64,000 nucleotides of DNA, from contig OX155950.1 in NCBI GenBank assembly GCA_944548615.1, positions 37,179,155 through 37,243,154 of the forward strand, written 5' to 3'. The notes under the pieces were generated by a model, which was given only the letters and a program-made list of their open reading frames with translations, was not told the origin of the DNA and ran no database searches. The position numbers were made by a program, and so were the translations under genes. This document shows, piece by piece, positions 1 to 14,500 of this stretch; the first letter of the stretch is position 1, and each line of letters opens with the position of its first letter. The DNA is from Micropterix aruncella. Lineage: Eukaryota; Arthropoda; Insecta; Lepidoptera; Micropterigidae.

Positions 1-840
1 TGCCGCTACTCGAAGTTTAGTGATGTTCAAAAGGTTCGTAATGTTTTCATGCAGCTTAGGCTGTGTCGGCCAAACTCTATGTCATCTGCCTATGTCAGAA
101 ACTCTATGTCATCTGGCTATGTCAGAAGACTCATGTCAAACTCTATCATTATGCCTAGGCTCGCGGTTCAACTCCTATTTAGTAGCCACCTCGTAGAGCT
201 TCTACCACGGCTATAATCTTGCAGTCGGAGGCGGTTGGAATCGAAACGGAAGTTGGTGCCTTGTCCGGTTTGCTAGACACGCTGCCCTTTCTGCGAAGGT
301 AGTTTTCGCCCTGACGTAATCTAACCATGAATCGATCCGTTTGACCACGCGATCCCGAGTGACCATGACGGGTAAAGGACGCCTCGGTCCGCGATATATT
401 CAAACTCGATTACCGGAGGACGGACAAAACCGGCCAAATCTGGTAGTCAGGTCGCGAGGTCAGCCCGTTTGGTTCTCTTCCCAGTGCCTCTCGATAAGAC
501 GTTGGTCTATGACGGCCTAGTTGGCGTAGCTAGACGGATGTCTGTTTTCGTCCCAAGTTTCTACATTCACACTAAGTTGAAAGAACGACCAATATCGTTA
601 TACTTTCCTGGGGTGATGGGGTCGTCCGTTGTAGGTGATATCACCCCACTTTTCAAATGTCTTTCATGCTGAGAAGTTACGCGAGTCCTTCTCGTCCAGT
701 TTTGTCCCTTTAAATTTCTATTTAATAATTAGATTTTTCAATCCTCGCCGTCCTGGATACTACATTTGCCCGTGCCGAAAATACAATAAAATACATAGTT
801 TACATCTATATATCCTATAATCTGTGGTTAGAAATAAAAT
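1..840. other. No gene recognised; small direct repeat
   Basis: AACTCTATGTCATCTG(C/G)CTATGTCAG occurs twice at about 72-127. Open frames here are short and show no family motif. The right part may be 3' UTR of the LINE fragment at 844-1092. Confidence 0.35.
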
Positions 841-843
841 ATT

Positions 844-1092
844 TTAATATATCATACTTTCGCATTCTTCTCTAGTATAATTTGAGAGCCAACGAGACAC
901 CCGTCTCTTGAACTGGTTGTCGGTTATGTTTAAGATTTGTCCTGCGTACGAGTTAAATATATTATAGAGTTTAGGTCCGAGATATGCGTAGTGTCGATGC
1001 CCGTATACAGTCCTCATTTTTGGTTGAATCTGTTTGTCTTTGTGTCTAGTGTTGTGTTTGTGCTCTGGTTTGTCTTTATCCGTGTTCTTCAT
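844..1092 (-). pseudogene. Non-LTR retrotransposon ORF2, C-terminal fragment
   Basis: Minus-strand 82 residues with HNTRHKDKQIQPKMRTVYG and YLGPKLYN. This is the pattern found after the reverse-transcriptase domain in Jockey/CR1-type LINEs (HNTRxK, then GxKLYN). 5'-truncated; 3' UTR-like AT-rich sequence lies to the left. Confidence 0.6.
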
Positions 1093-1396
1093 GAGGTCCC
1101 TTCGATAGCGTTTATATTACGGATTTATTTATGAAGTTCTTGGTTTTGATATTTTAAGACTTACGTAGTGTTCTAGGAACCATAAATTCTTCAGTTTTTG
1201 CAAATATAGACTAGACAACACTTCAGTGACTTTTTTTGGTATTTTTATAGATACAGATGATACTTTACGAGACGCATAGCTCGCTGAGCGCTGAAAATGG
1301 AGATATGGTTAAAAGAGCAATTTCCGAGAGCAACAGGGCAGCGCGAGAACATCATGTTATGCTGAGAAAAGGACCTCTAGCAGGTATACACCTCGT

Positions 1397-1828
1397 ACAA
1401 AAAGTATCCAACTGGAGTTTGGTTCCATAATTTGGAATCCATACAATGAGGTCCATTCGAAAGCGATAGAGTCTGTGCAGAGGAAGTATACCTATAAATA
1501 TGCGTATGTTAAGCTATAAAACCGGTTTATCACGCACTGTCTACTTTTTAATAAGCGTTTAAAATATTTTAAGATTCTTCCTCTTAGAAAGAGGAGAGAG
1601 TGCAAAAGCCTAATGTTTCTGCACAAACTCGTTTACGGCGAGATAGACTCATCAGTTTTATTGCAAGAGGTTAATTTAAACGTACCAGCCAGACAACTGA
1701 GGCAGCACCTAATATATCACCATTCCACTTCGGAGACAAATCAATCTATCCACAAGCCTATCTCACGTACATGCCGGTTATACAACACTATAACCGCCAA
1801 TATTGATTTTTCAACCTGGGACCCTTAG
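1397..1828 (+). pseudogene. Non-LTR retrotransposon ORF2, C-terminal fragment
   Basis: Broken frames include FGSIIWNPYNEVHSKAIESV and, from 1613, FLHKLVYGEIDSS and RTCRLYNTI. This is typical of the region after the RT palm in LINE ORF2. A second copy of the same tail is at 13290-13560. Confidence 0.6.
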
Positions 1829-1949
1829 CAGTTAAGTCCATTATAGGGAGAATATTATGCGACAGATTGATAATTTACCGTATGTTTTTATTATTTTATT
1901 TCACACAATATATACTATCAATTGTTAAGCTGTTAAGCTGTATTTCCAA

Positions 1950-2897
1950 ATGAACAGAAAAAGCGGCAAAAAAAGATTAACAGAGTATCTAAACATACAT
2001 AATATTTTATCACCAAACCAATATGGATTTCGGGAAGGACAAGGAACTAACAAAGCTATAGCCGAGGTTACACAATTTGTCGTGGAAGCAGTAGACAAAG
2101 GAAACAAATGTCTGGGAGTATTCCTTGACATAACAAAAGCATTTGACACGGTTAGTCACGACAAACTTTTGGAGAAGCTTAACGACATAGGTGTTACCTC
2201 GATCACACTAAAATGGTTTGAGAGTTACTTGTCAGGTCGAAAGCAAATAACAAAACTTGGTAGTATCCATAGTGATCCCGCGCCTCTCAAATATGGTGTT
2301 CCGCAAGGTAGTGTCCTTGGTCCGATATTGTTTTTAATATATATTAATGAGCTTTGTAATCAAACTATTGGTGGACAAGTTGTTACTTTTGCCGATGACA
2401 CCGCTCTACTTTTCAAGGCAAAAACTTGGAAAGAGACCTTTGAAAAGGCTTCTATGGGACTTCAGAGGGTAGTATTGTGGTTAGATGGTGCACTACTATC
2501 ACTCAATGCGCAAAAAACCATGTACATAACATTTAGTGCCACCAGTGTAGCTCAACCAAAACAAGAGCATATTCTGAAACTCCACAGAGATTGTCTTAAC
2601 CCCGAAAACTGTAAATGTATTAATCTCAATAAAGTTGACAACATTAAATATCTTGGTATATTAATTGATTACCGGCTACAATGGAGCACCCACATAATGG
2701 AGCTGTCGGCAAAAGTTAGGAAACTCACGTATATTTTCAAAGACCTTAGAGGCATTCTGGACCAAAGGACACTTAAGATAGTATACCATGCCCTGTGCCA
2801 ATCTATCCTAACCTATGGGATCATAGGGTGGGGAGGTGCAGCGAAAATTCATATGGAGCCCTTGATTAGAGCTCAAAAGCTAATACTTAAATTATAA
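1950..2897 (+). pseudogene. LINE reverse transcriptase ORF (partial)
   Basis: 315 residues. N-terminal RT motif NILSPNQYGFREGQGTNKAI, then motifs A, B and C (FADD) in order, then the thumb region ending LIRAQKLILKL. The endonuclease is missing (5' truncation), and the C-terminus is cut off by a frameshift. Confidence 0.75.
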
Positions 2898-3139
2898 AGA
2901 GAAAGCCTTGGAGATACTTTTCAGATGATCTCTACAGAGAATATAACGTGCTAGATGTACCACAACTATACGTGAAAACGGCGCTCTGTGAGTATCAAAC
3001 TAATTTAGAGACCGCAATAAGAACCCAGCAAACAATCTGCACGCGGCAATCTCGAACTATACATTTTGACGTCCCTCGAATGCAGACCACTTTTGGGCAG
3101 AGGCATTTTGTGTACATAGCCCCCAGGATCTTTAATATG

Positions 3140-3426
3140 TAGTAGTAGTAGTAGTAGTAGATGGAGTGGGGGGCTTGTTTCCAGCCCTTGATGTCACCTA
3201 GATCTGTAAGGTCTTTTGTAACTACCCACTGTGTGGTTAGGTCAATGGTCAGCTAGTAGCCCGGTACTTCTTACCAGTCCAAGTAGGTCACTGACCTTCA
3301 AGTTGGGCAGATCGCTGGGTTCGAGAAAGGCTCGTCCCAGTAAACTGTGTCTTTTGGCGGCGAGCCCTGGACAGCGGCCAACAATGTGTATGCTGTCTTC
3401 AGGTTCCTCGCCACATATTCGCGACA
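3140..3426 (-). mobile_element. Nested 3' end of an RNase H-clade non-LTR element, TAC-repeat tail
   Basis: Inserted in the LINE between two copies of the 12-bp direct repeat ATCTTTAATATG (3128-3139 and 3427-3438). On the minus strand it encodes CGEEPEDSIHIVGRCPGLAA (C..H..C finger typical of LINE ORF2 C-termini) and ends in a (TAC)n tail, seen as (TAG)n at 3140. A related copy is at about 59340-59635 on the plus strand. Confidence 0.75.
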
Positions 3427-4465
3427 TATCTTTAATATGCTAGATGAAGATTTGAAAATGTATGTGCCGAAGTCTTCTTCTTCTTTTAAAGCCAAAATTG
3501 ATTCCTGGCTAAAACATGACGCTCGGCAAAATATCCACAAATTAATATGCCGAGACAATTATCCCTGACATTTCTTATTATTATTATTCTTTTCTTTGAC
3601 TTTTTTATTTTTATTTATTACTATTACTTATTCATAAATTTTGGTGACTTGTTTGATATCATTTGACATTTTATTTTATTTTTATTTTATTAACACGATT
3701 ATTTATTTTTGTGTTTTATTTCCTATTGTGATCATTAGTTAGTGATTATTAGTTATAATTTGTAATGGTGACGGGAATATATATATATATATATATTTCT
3801 TTTCCTTTTTATTTATTTTTTATTCATTGCCGAATATATGTGATATAAAAACTAGAGAGCTAGCTGCCCTGGAACAAGTCCTGGCACTTAGTGGGGCAGC
3901 AGCTACTTAAATGCTAATGCTCATATTGGACGTGTTTAATTTTAATTTTAATTTTAATTATATATATTTTTTTATTGATATGATTATTAGTGATACTTAT
4001 GAACTTGTAAATGAATTGTTAAATTAAATAAATAAATAAATAAATTATTTTTTTCTACCTAATTGTTTTTCAGAATTTACTGTAAACTTATTTCTAACAT
4101 TGTATTTTTTTTGATAATTTTAAAGGATAATCATTTTTGTATTGATTTTTTTTGAGAATGTTTAGATAAACGGCACATAGGCAATTATTAACTAATCATG
4201 CGGAGTAGGTATGCATAAAATATTATATTCTAATTAGTCTTCATGTAAACATATTAGTGATAATCAATGTAATATTAGAGTATTGTTTTTATTACACTAA
4301 ATAAATAAATGAATACATCTAACCGTTGGTCGGCAAAAATGCACTTTTACATAAAAAATAAATTTACTCTCATCTTCTACAAAAGAATGCAGACACCGCT
4401 CCTAGTTGTTCCACCATAGTGAAAAATATCTTTGGAATGCCGTCGCATGACACATAATTGTAAAT

Positions 4466-4668
4466 AAGATAAAACGAATTTACCGCGTGAAGTTTTTTAA
4501 CTCCGACGTTTTGGTGATGTCGCAACCGTCGTTGTCCAGGGTAAACAATCTACCCCAGGGTAGACTGTCTGTCACAAGGTAGATAGTCTACCCTGGACAA
4601 CGGCGGTTGCAACATCGCCGAAACATTGGCTGTTATAAACTTCAAGCGGTAAATTCGTTTTTATCTTA
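4466..4668. repeat. Palindromic foldback element (about 200 bp)
   Basis: The arms AAGATAAAACGAATTTACCG and its near-complement at the right end face each other. Homology continues inward through the GTTGTCCAGGGTA block. The same terminal sequence occurs at 16841-17003 and, inverted, at 22862-23030. Confidence 0.7.
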
Positions 4669-5010
4669 CTTATTAGTCTTCGATTACATAATTGCCTGTA
4701 TTCTCTTTCTCTCTTTTTGCCTAATTGCTCCTTTCTTTGATTTTCAATTCGTCATTACGCGCAAAATAGTGCACATTTAAAACATATGAATATTTATGTA
4801 AATACATTGACTTTTCATTGCTTCATAACCTTTTCATCTTTTATTGTTATTATTATTTAATTTTACAGTAAACTTAAAGGTAGTAAATACATGATAGAGT
4901 ATTTAAAAACCTTTTTTACACAACTAATTTACTGTCATAGAAAAAGATTACAACGCTTGCATGAAAAACTTTAATTTAAATAATATGAGCTGGTAATTAA
5001 AAATAAATAA

Positions 5011-5290
5011 AATTGCATTTCAATTCCAACGGAATTGCATTTCAATTCCAACGGAATTGATAAAATTGCATTTCAATTGATAAAATATGATAAAATTGCA
5101 TTTCAATTTGATAAAATTGATAAATTGCATTTCAATTTAATAAAATTGCATTTTTAAATAGAATTGCATTTAAAATTGATAAAATTTCATTATGAAATTG
5201 ATAAAATTGCATTTCAAATTGATAAAATTGATAAATATCATTTCAATTGGATAACATTTCAATTTGATAAAATTGCATTTCAATTCCATC
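5011..5290 (+). repeat. AT-rich minisatellite (ATTGCATTTCAATT motif)
   Basis: About ten irregular repetitions of ATTGCATTTCAATT joined by TGATAAA spacers. Confidence 0.75.
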
Positions 5291-5517
5291 GATCGAATAC
5301 AATAACAAGATTATACGCACAAATTATACACGTATTATACGTACACGTACATATACACGTAAAACGTAGGGTTGGTTGTAAAAGACTGTCGTATGATAAT
5401 AAAGCCTCCCATTGTGAAATTTCACAATAAAGAGTAGAAACCGACATACTATAACCTGCATAATTTAAGAGAAAAAGAAAATTTGCTATCTACCACAATT
5501 TTTTTTGTAGCTTACAG

Positions 5518-5584
5518 ATTAAGGGTACCAGCTACTCCAACCATAATAGTGACTTCTGAAGAAATGATGATGGATACTATCGAG
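5518..5584 (+). CDS. Gene A internal exon
   Basis: Encodes LRVPATPTIVTSEEMMMDTIE. The acceptor may be CTTACAG (5517) or TTTTTTTGTAG (5510); both leave the frame open. The donor is GAG|GTACAT. Confidence 0.5.
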
Positions 5585-8500
5585 GTACATAAACAAATTA
5601 AAGAAATAAACTAATGGCAAAATAATAAATTACCGTTTTTATTTAAGATCAAGGAAAATAAACCGGGAACAGGCGACGCAACACAACCTCCGTCGGCGGT
5701 TGATGAAATACCGGAAGTGGAAACTCAAGAAGCCGACTCAGAGATTGCTGAATTACAACAGCATGATAAAAGACCACAAACCGTTCCCCAAAGCCACGAG
5801 GATGTCAACACGCCTGCTTCCGAACCTAGAGATCCAGATTTGGACTCCCCTAACGTCAAGGTATGTAAAATAGAGTAATATTGTTACAAGCTTTTATTTA
5901 CCTTGCAATGTTTGTTAGCATGTTAGGGGCCCTCTAGACGATCAAGCATGTTTGTCAAGCATCGCGTCGCTGGCTGGGAGGGGATCGTAAACCGCAGGAT
6001 ATATGCAAACATTTTTTAAAATTATTTACCAAAAAATCCTAATTTTGTAGTTTATACCAGGAAATCATGTCATTCATGAATCAATTACGTCTTATTAACC
6101 CGACACCCTGGTATAAAATTTCAAAATAAGGTATTTTTGGTAAATATAAAAAAATATATATTTGCATATTTCCTGCGGTTCACGATCCCCTCCCAGCCCG
6201 TGACGCGATGCTTGACAAGCATGCTTGATCGTCTAGAGAGCCCTTTAGTTTGTTTAGGTCAAATCTTGCAAGCTGAATTAGAACCACTTCCTCTTATCCT
6301 GTGAAATTGAAATTTTATATATTGATTCAGTTCTGACGTCAATGCATTTTTATGGTAAGCATGACCTGATTCTACACCCAAGGTCGGCTGCTGACGATAA
6401 TACTCTTCCACGGTCAACAACACATATGTTTTTTGTATACGCATTCAATTATGATGCCCGTCCTAAATTTCATCATGACACGGCTGCTGCATCGAGGGTT
6501 GGCTCCCGACGAGGGAACTCCTCAAAGGTCAACATCACAGAAACGAAATTTTGTATACGCATTCAATTATGATAGCCCGTTCTAAGTTTTACCTCGACAG
6601 GGCTGCTCTACCCAGGGTTGGCTTCCGACGAGGAGACTCCTCAACGGTCAACAACACAGAAACGAAATTTTGTATACGCATTCAATTATGACGCCCGTTC
6701 TAAGGTTGACCGCGATAAGGCTGCTACACCCAGGGTTGGCTTCCAAACACGTAATTCTGTATAGCATTCAATTATTATCAAGCCCTTTCTAAGTTTCACC
6801 GCGATCGTTCTAAATTGGCTTCCAACGATGGGACTCCACAACGGTCAATAGCACAGAAAAGGCATTTTGTATACGCAATCAAATATGATAGCCCGTTCTA
6901 AGTTCCACTATGATATGGCTATGATATACCCAGGGTTAGCTCGGGACAGAGCAATTTAAAAAAAGCTTGTTTTTATAAATGTGTTTTTACTATTAACTTA
7001 TTTAGTAATTAATCACTGTAACGCCGGGTCTCCTGCACATGATTTTTTCGAAATAATACTCAAAAAACATGACACAAAAACAATTGTTTTCATACGCAAT
7101 CTGTCTCCTGCGTATAAAAATGTTTCAGGTTTAAACAACCATGTTGTATAGATATTTAAATGAGTTCCCACGAGGAAGACGTACTTTTAGTTTTAGCAAT
7201 TATAAACGTAAAGTTCTAAGTTTCACCGCGATAAGACTGCTGCACCCAGGATTGGCTTCCGACGAGGGGACTCCTCGACGGTCAAATGTACAAACACAAA
7301 ATTCTGAATAGCATACCATTATGATAGCCTGTTATAACTTCCACTATTACATGTCTGCTGCACCCAGGGTTGGCTCGGGACAGAGGATTTTAATAATAGC
7401 TTATAAAAAAAAATGTTTATACTATTAACTTATTCAGATTGATGTTTGAATGTGTTGTTGACGACTGTGTTGTAGGTGCCGAAGAGCGACCTCTTTGAAA
7501 TTAGGAAGTTGTCAAACTTAAAGAGTGGTGCTGATATAAATCTGATTTTGGACCAGCTGGGATGCTATCTTTGCCGGATCGAGAGAAAAGTGAGTTATAC
7601 TTTTGTTCTCTCTATATTAGGGTAGGGATTTTTTGTGAGGTTAAAGATGATAGATACGCTACAGACCTAGGCTATAATGTTCGATTCTGAGGATATTTTG
7701 CTAGTGGATGAGAGAGTATTTGGATGCATTCTTCATTTCCTCGCGAACAGATACTATCGTACGTCAATATAAAACCTCTCATGTCTTTCGATTGGTATAA
7801 GAGATATCTATATAAGAGTTGAATATTTAAAAGTTCGAGAGCATATCATACTTGTGGCAAAACAATCACACATTTTGATTCCGTAGTATTCAATACAATA
7901 TAACTTCATTCTACTCCAGTAGGGAGGCATTCCTACTTTTGGTTGCGTCGTTGCATTTAACATCCTCAGTAATGTAATTAATTATGGAAAATTAACTATC
8001 ATTATAGTTGTGACATTAAAATTAATTAAAGTAATTTAACACCAGTATAAGAGAATTATTTATTAGAAACCAATTATTAGAAAATAATATATTAATGAAA
8101 ATGGATGTTTAAATAAAGATAACCATGTCTATCATCAAACTTTGTCATAGTAATAATGAGATAGACATGACAATATATAATCGACTACTAAAAATTTAAA
8201 TGAATCTATATAGCCTTCGACGATAAAAATAAAAATTACGCTCTTTGGTTCATATCAACTACCAGGATATCTTCCTTCATTTTACAGCATGATACTCTTC
8301 GAATATGGATTCAGAACTATTCGAATTTCTTATGTAATATTTTGAGTAAGCTGCCAGTAGCCAGTATTTTATTTATTTAGTACTTTATTCATATATTTTT
8401 TTATACATATAGCCACATTATATTACCAATGTTATAAAGTAACTCGGAAAAATTTAACACACAAATGTAGCAAATGGTCAGTGCCCACCTAACTAGGACT

Positions 8501-11500
8501 GTAATGTCCTGTATCTAGGCGGGTCAGAGTAAACAATTAAAATTAGCGATTTAATTTATATATAACTAAATTGACTAAAATTTTATTTTTAGAAATAGTA
8601 TATGTACCTAAATAAAATTTAATATATAATATAATATAATAATCTGTATAAATATTACAATGTATACAATTAATAATATTTAAATAATACTATGGTAAGT
8701 ACATAGATACCTAAATTCGATTATAATAAATAATAAATATATTATGGTATAAGCATATTTACATTAAAATACAATTATATAAATACGATTATAAAAATAT
8801 TGCGAAAAATAAGAATATTTTATAAGAATTAGCTATGAATATTTTTTTTATTTGGTTCACTTCAAGACTAATGATATGCGCGGGGACTTGATTACAACAA
8901 GAAAAACAGAGGCTTCGGCGAAGAAAACTGTTTCCTAAAAGGTGTAGCTCAAGTTTATTTCTGGTATTATGATGATCGAAATCATACCTCCGATATATGT
9001 TTACGATCGAACATAATATTTTGGCGGATGTAGCACGAGTAACAACTCGATGAAAAATGGATTACACAAAATTTTTCAAGAAGCTCTGTATAGGCTACTT
9101 ACTGCCCCTGTTCGAAGGATAAGAATTGTCATATATGTTGCTGCCATTCTCAAAACATTAGACCATATGTCATCAGAGAATGGAAATAAGCAAAGTAAAT
9201 AGGTTTACTAGCCTCATAATAGTAAATAAAATGACCGATGACTTAAATACAAAAACATACTGATCTGCATTCCTCTACCTATTCCAATCTTTTACCCAGG
9301 ACAAGCATTATTGTCTACTGCATAAACTAAAACAAACTCTATATTACTATTTTAGATTCCACCTTAAGGGCCCTTCTACACTTGCGATTAATCGCCGTCG
9401 AAAAATCGCTCGAGAATCGCGGCGGACACAAGTAAACGATGCATTCATCATAGCGATTTCCGCAGCGGTCACTGCGATTCACGGGCGGGTGCGATTTCAA
9501 CGCAACGTGCAGCGTTGAAATCGCAGCGGATAATCGCTTGCTCAATCTACACGAGCGATTTCTTGCGATTGCGTCATTCTGCGCAAGAACTTTGGCGAGG
9601 CTGCTCATGCGCCTCGTGCGTCTGCACTGGATTGAATGAAATATTCCTGAAGTTAAACGATTTTTTAATACTGGTGCCACCCGAATGCCTTTTTTTGTAA
9701 TTTTTCATTAACTCTAATAATAAAAGCGCTGCAAGAGCAGTGAACATGGGCGGGCCCATTTTGAATAATGAATACAAATAACCGTAAATTATGCGATTAA
9801 TCGCTATGCGTGTATTATGGCGGTCTGCAACAGCTTACTCGAGCGATTTTCCGACGGCGATTAAACGCAAGCGTGGAAGGGCCCTAAAGACCTACTATTC
9901 TATATGATGAATGTCTTCAAGGAAGTCTTCTATAATTTATTCTTTACCTGTTGCGCTCATATTTTATGTATACAAGTAATTATTTAATATGTCAACTATC
10001 ACAGTCAAGTATTACATGTCCATAATTCACCTATCTAGGCCGAATCCTGTTCTAAGGTGAAATTGTTTTGTTGACATATTCTTGCATGTAAGTAAGTAAA
10101 TAATGTAATTATCAATGCGTGTTTGTAAAATGTAAAAGAAAATGTAAATAGGTAAAAGAAAAAACAACCCATTGACAAAGATAATTTATATACCATATCA
10201 TAAGTATAATAGGTATTCAAAACCACATCATAATTATCCATTTAATCATATGTACCTATTCACATATTTTAAATCACTTATATATTTAAAAATGGTAATA
10301 AATATTTATTGAAATGTCTGTAAGAACGAATAATCTGTAAAGAATTTAATTTAAAAAAAATACATACTCGTATTTACTAACATATTTGAAATTATGGGTT
10401 TATATTCTTTTATAAATCAATCAGTTTCAAAGCATGTTTAATTTTGTTTTATTATTTGCTGATTAAATAACATTCTCGGAGCATTGAAATCAATGAAGCA
10501 ATGGCCACAGGGAGTTTCTAAGTTCTGCATTACCAGCTGGCTGTAATTTTGGGTTTCCCTTGTCGCAAAGGCATTTTGTCAGAGGCTAGATTTGGCATTA
10601 CATCTAAGATAACATATTGTTATAATAATTGTTATATATCATAACATATTGTTATATATATTAGGTATAATAATTGTTTAAAACTAAACTTAGCTAAAAA
10701 CCAAAACTTACCTAAAATCAAGGCAAGGGAAATGAAATCGACCCAGAGATACTTTTAGCTATTTACTTTTAAATTAATATTGTTTGTTTTTACAGGAACT
10801 TACACGAATGGATGCCAAATATATGATCAATATCGCGGAAGAGCGCGGTCTTTTCGGGCGAGGGGGAGCATCAGATTCAGGAGGCGCTATGTTAGCCACT
10901 TCAGCTAAGAAGGAGACTAAGGTTGTGCAAAAGAGACAACAATCAAAGCGGCGAATGTCCAAGGCAGAGGTGCGCTTACCAATACTTACACTATATAGTC
11001 AACAAATAGAAACTTTTTTTTCAACTGGTTTGTAAATGAGTAGGTTTACATAATTTTGGGTCCTGAATTCATTGTCAAATCAGTTATTCTCTATCGCGTA
11101 ATATTTCCTAGATAATCAGCAGAAATAAAAACAGTACTGGCGTACATTGACAGAATTAAAACCAACAAGAAATACATATGCAGAACCGAATATTATTTTA
11201 TATGTATATGTATTATGGACATGATGCCAATTGAAGATATAAATCTGTACTAATTGATACCCTGCAAATACGCCGGTAAGTGTGAGTCGGTAACTATTAC
11301 CCATCGGTCTAACGTGCCGCACAATATAATGGACTTATTTTTTGTGAAATGTATGGAATAATGCTGACGCCACGCATTATATTGTTAAGCAGTCTAACCA
11401 ACCGTTTCGAGTTCTGTAATGCATCCACTGTCTACTGATAAATTTTCAGCTTTCCAAAACACATTGAGGGTACTAATTAAAATGACACCTTTTCTAGTCA

Positions 11501-14500
11501 TACAGCGCTAGGTGTCCTGGAGTCTAGCCTGCTTTCTCTACTCCAGCATTCTATGGCCTGTCTGATCTGAACGTATCAGCTCTTGCATCTTGCAAAACTC
11601 TTCCACTTTTTTGTCGCATACATTCATAGTCATATTTTATTAATTCCAAAAAAGTTATAGACTGTGGAATACGTTATTTTACATTGGAGCGAAGTATTCA
11701 TAGCTTCAATACATATTAATTTTGAAAAAGGCATGTCACTATTGGTTCAGTTAAAGAAAATAATCAGAATTAAATTATAAAAAAATAAATAATAGTTAAT
11801 AAAATATAAAAAATATTCAAAAAGTTCTTCATGAATATTCAACACCATAGTGATACTAAGATATCAAAATAAAAAACAAGATAACTTACAAAAAAAAACA
11901 CTATAAAGCAGTGGTTCCCACTTACTTATTCCTACGTACCACTTCAAGAAAGACCTCAAACTCGCGTACCCCTTATTGCATGAATGATAAATAAGAATGA
12001 AATCAGTTTTTTTTAACATTTATTACCGTCACTATACAGTTTTAATGACGGCGAAAACCAGAATAATGTGACACATGTGCACGTTTTTCTTTTGCACAAA
12101 TCTGAAAAATCTGGTTGCTTTTTGGTCAGCTTCAGTCTCATCTCGTTTTCGAGTTGAAGTCTGTGACCAAGTTTGGTTTTTTAGTTTGTCGTGGCCGGAT
12201 CCACTCTCACAAATGTACGTTGTGCAAATTATATTTCAGCAATTGTTGTTAGCGTAATTATTTTTTACCGATTCATTTATTTTAGCGAAGAGATTGCCAC
12301 GCGTATCCCTTGATGCAACTTCGCGTACCCCTGGGGGTACACGTACCACTAATTGGGAAACACTGCTCTAAAGGATATAGAACCGCACACTGCTCCCAGC
12401 GGTTCCACCATAGTGGAAAACACTTCTGGAATGGCATTTATCAAAGGACAGCGGTCTCGAAATATACACTACGCGCGACTAAAGAATCAGTCATAACTAT
12501 GCAGCGAAAGGTTACAGCAGTGATGCTTGCGTCGTCGTGTAGATCTTTAGGTATTATACAATGAGAGCTGACCACAAAAAAAACAACTGGTCGAGCGAAA
12601 AGTTGTTGTGAAAGATTTCATACAAAAAAGATTGCGGTAGAGTTGCGATACTACCCACCGACTTTTTTGATTAATTTATCTCTCCTTATTTCTAGTATTT
12701 ACCTGTATCTAGTATCTAGTGTGTTTCGTCGTTGGAAGTTGATTTAAGACCTTAGAAATTTAGACCCTTAACTTTAAATATAGGGATAAACACTGACTCA
12801 TCTCACATTCTATTTATAAAGTAGATGACCTCAAGAAATTACTACAATATCTACAATTTACATACTTATTATGAAAAATAATATTACTCTATAAGATACT
12901 TAACCTCTATAACTAAGTATGTATAAACGTAGAAATATTGGTAAAACTGTAATTAAGAAAGACATCGATATGGATTATTCTTAGGGTATATTAAAACATA
13001 CGAGGCAAACCTCGTAGGAATAATTTTATATCATTTGATTTTTCAGTTTAATTACCGTCGTTTTACGTATGTGATTTTTGTGCATTTATTTTTTATTTTT
13101 TCTGATTTATTATTATTAGTATTATTTGATCGGGTTATTATAAGTATTATTTTTAATGATTATCTGTTGTATTAGTTTTAGTCTCTATTGATTTCTTTGT
13201 TTTTTTTAATTCATTGTTTGTTTCATTTATATTTTTGATTATTTGTGTTTTATGCGTTTATTATTACGACATATATAGCTATATTTGCAATTTCGCAAGT
13301 TGCAACAACTCCTTAACGGCGGGATAGTCTCACCAGCTATTAGGAGCGTTAAATATCATCGTACCATCCAGGCGACTGTGAGAGTACTTAATATTTGACA
13401 TTCCTATTTGGCATACAAAATTAATCTATCCCCAACTCTATCTCACGTGTGCCGGTCATACAAGACCATTACCGATAATATTGCTTTTTTCAAGCTTGGA
13501 CCCCTATCAATACAATCCATTCGAGTCTGAATTACGATACACAGATTGATAATTTACCCTATGCTTGATTATTTTCCTAAGACAATATTAAATATAATAT
13601 TTTTTTTTTCTAATAAATTTGTAAAAATAAACATTTTTATGATATTTTTAAAGGATATTTATTTTTCTTTTTGCTGTAAAGGCACACCTAATGAGTCGTT
13701 ATTTCATTTTTAGTTAGTTTTCTCTTATTTTGTACTGCAGAAGATCATTGTTTTTGTTTTTTTCTTTGGTTTTTTATGTAATAACTAGCTGACCCGTGCC
13801 CACTTCGTTGGGCGGTAAAACTTTTTACTTGCGATGAAATTATGAGTGTGGTTCGGTTAGTACTGAGTCCTATGACTTATTTCCTGACTGCCAAGAGAAG
13901 GGTTATATTTTTTTACTGCATATGTATGTATTTGAATGCCAATTTGACTATATTACCGTTATTTGAGAGTGTCTTCTTGTGAGTGTCTAATTTGTGAGTG
14001 TTTTATCTATTTAACCATTTATGTAGTAAAAGGTAAACTATATGCAGTGAAAGGGAAAAGTCTTTTATTTTAAACACTTGAGATGATAAATTTACTTATT
14101 TTGATAAGAATTCATAATTGTTGATAATATGACCAATAAACATGACCTAACGATTAAAATATTTTTTAAAATATAAAATCCTACTCTTTGTGACTTAAAT
14201 ATAAAAGTTAGATATATGTTGTCGCTGACTTTTTTGTAGGCATTATCAAACTCTACAACTTTTCTTAGAAATGAATCATATATCTCTCATCGTAAAGGCA
14301 GCGTTAGTAAGAAACGTTTTCGTTCGACCGTTTTTTCTCCGACTTACTTTGCAAATCCGACTACCACGAGAAAGTATTTTTATTTTTCGGATTAATATAT
14401 AACCTATGACTCTCACAAAAAACGTGGCTTTCTATTGGTAAAAGAATTTTCAAAATCGGTTCGGTAGATCAAGAGATTACCTCACAAACTTTACCTCTTT

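Larger units (their letters stand above)
1940..4045 (+). mobile_element. Non-LTR retrotransposon (5'-truncated) with RT domain
   Basis: Truncated LINE. ORF 1950-2897 carries the RT palm: LDITKAFDTVSHDKLLEKL (motif A aspartate), YGVPQGSVLGPILFLIYIN (motif B region) and VTFADDTALLF (FADD catalytic pair). A frameshift near 2895 is followed by the C-terminal part (RKPWRYFSDDLYREYNVLDV), which is interrupted at 3140-3426 by another element and resumes at 3430-3568. The 3' UTR ends in (AAAT)n near 4045. A second, shorter copy lies on the minus strand at 46798-47627. Not functional as it stands. Confidence 0.8.

Noticed and set aside
179..403. 74-residue minus-strand ORF
   Set aside because: No family motif, no splice context; cannot be supported.
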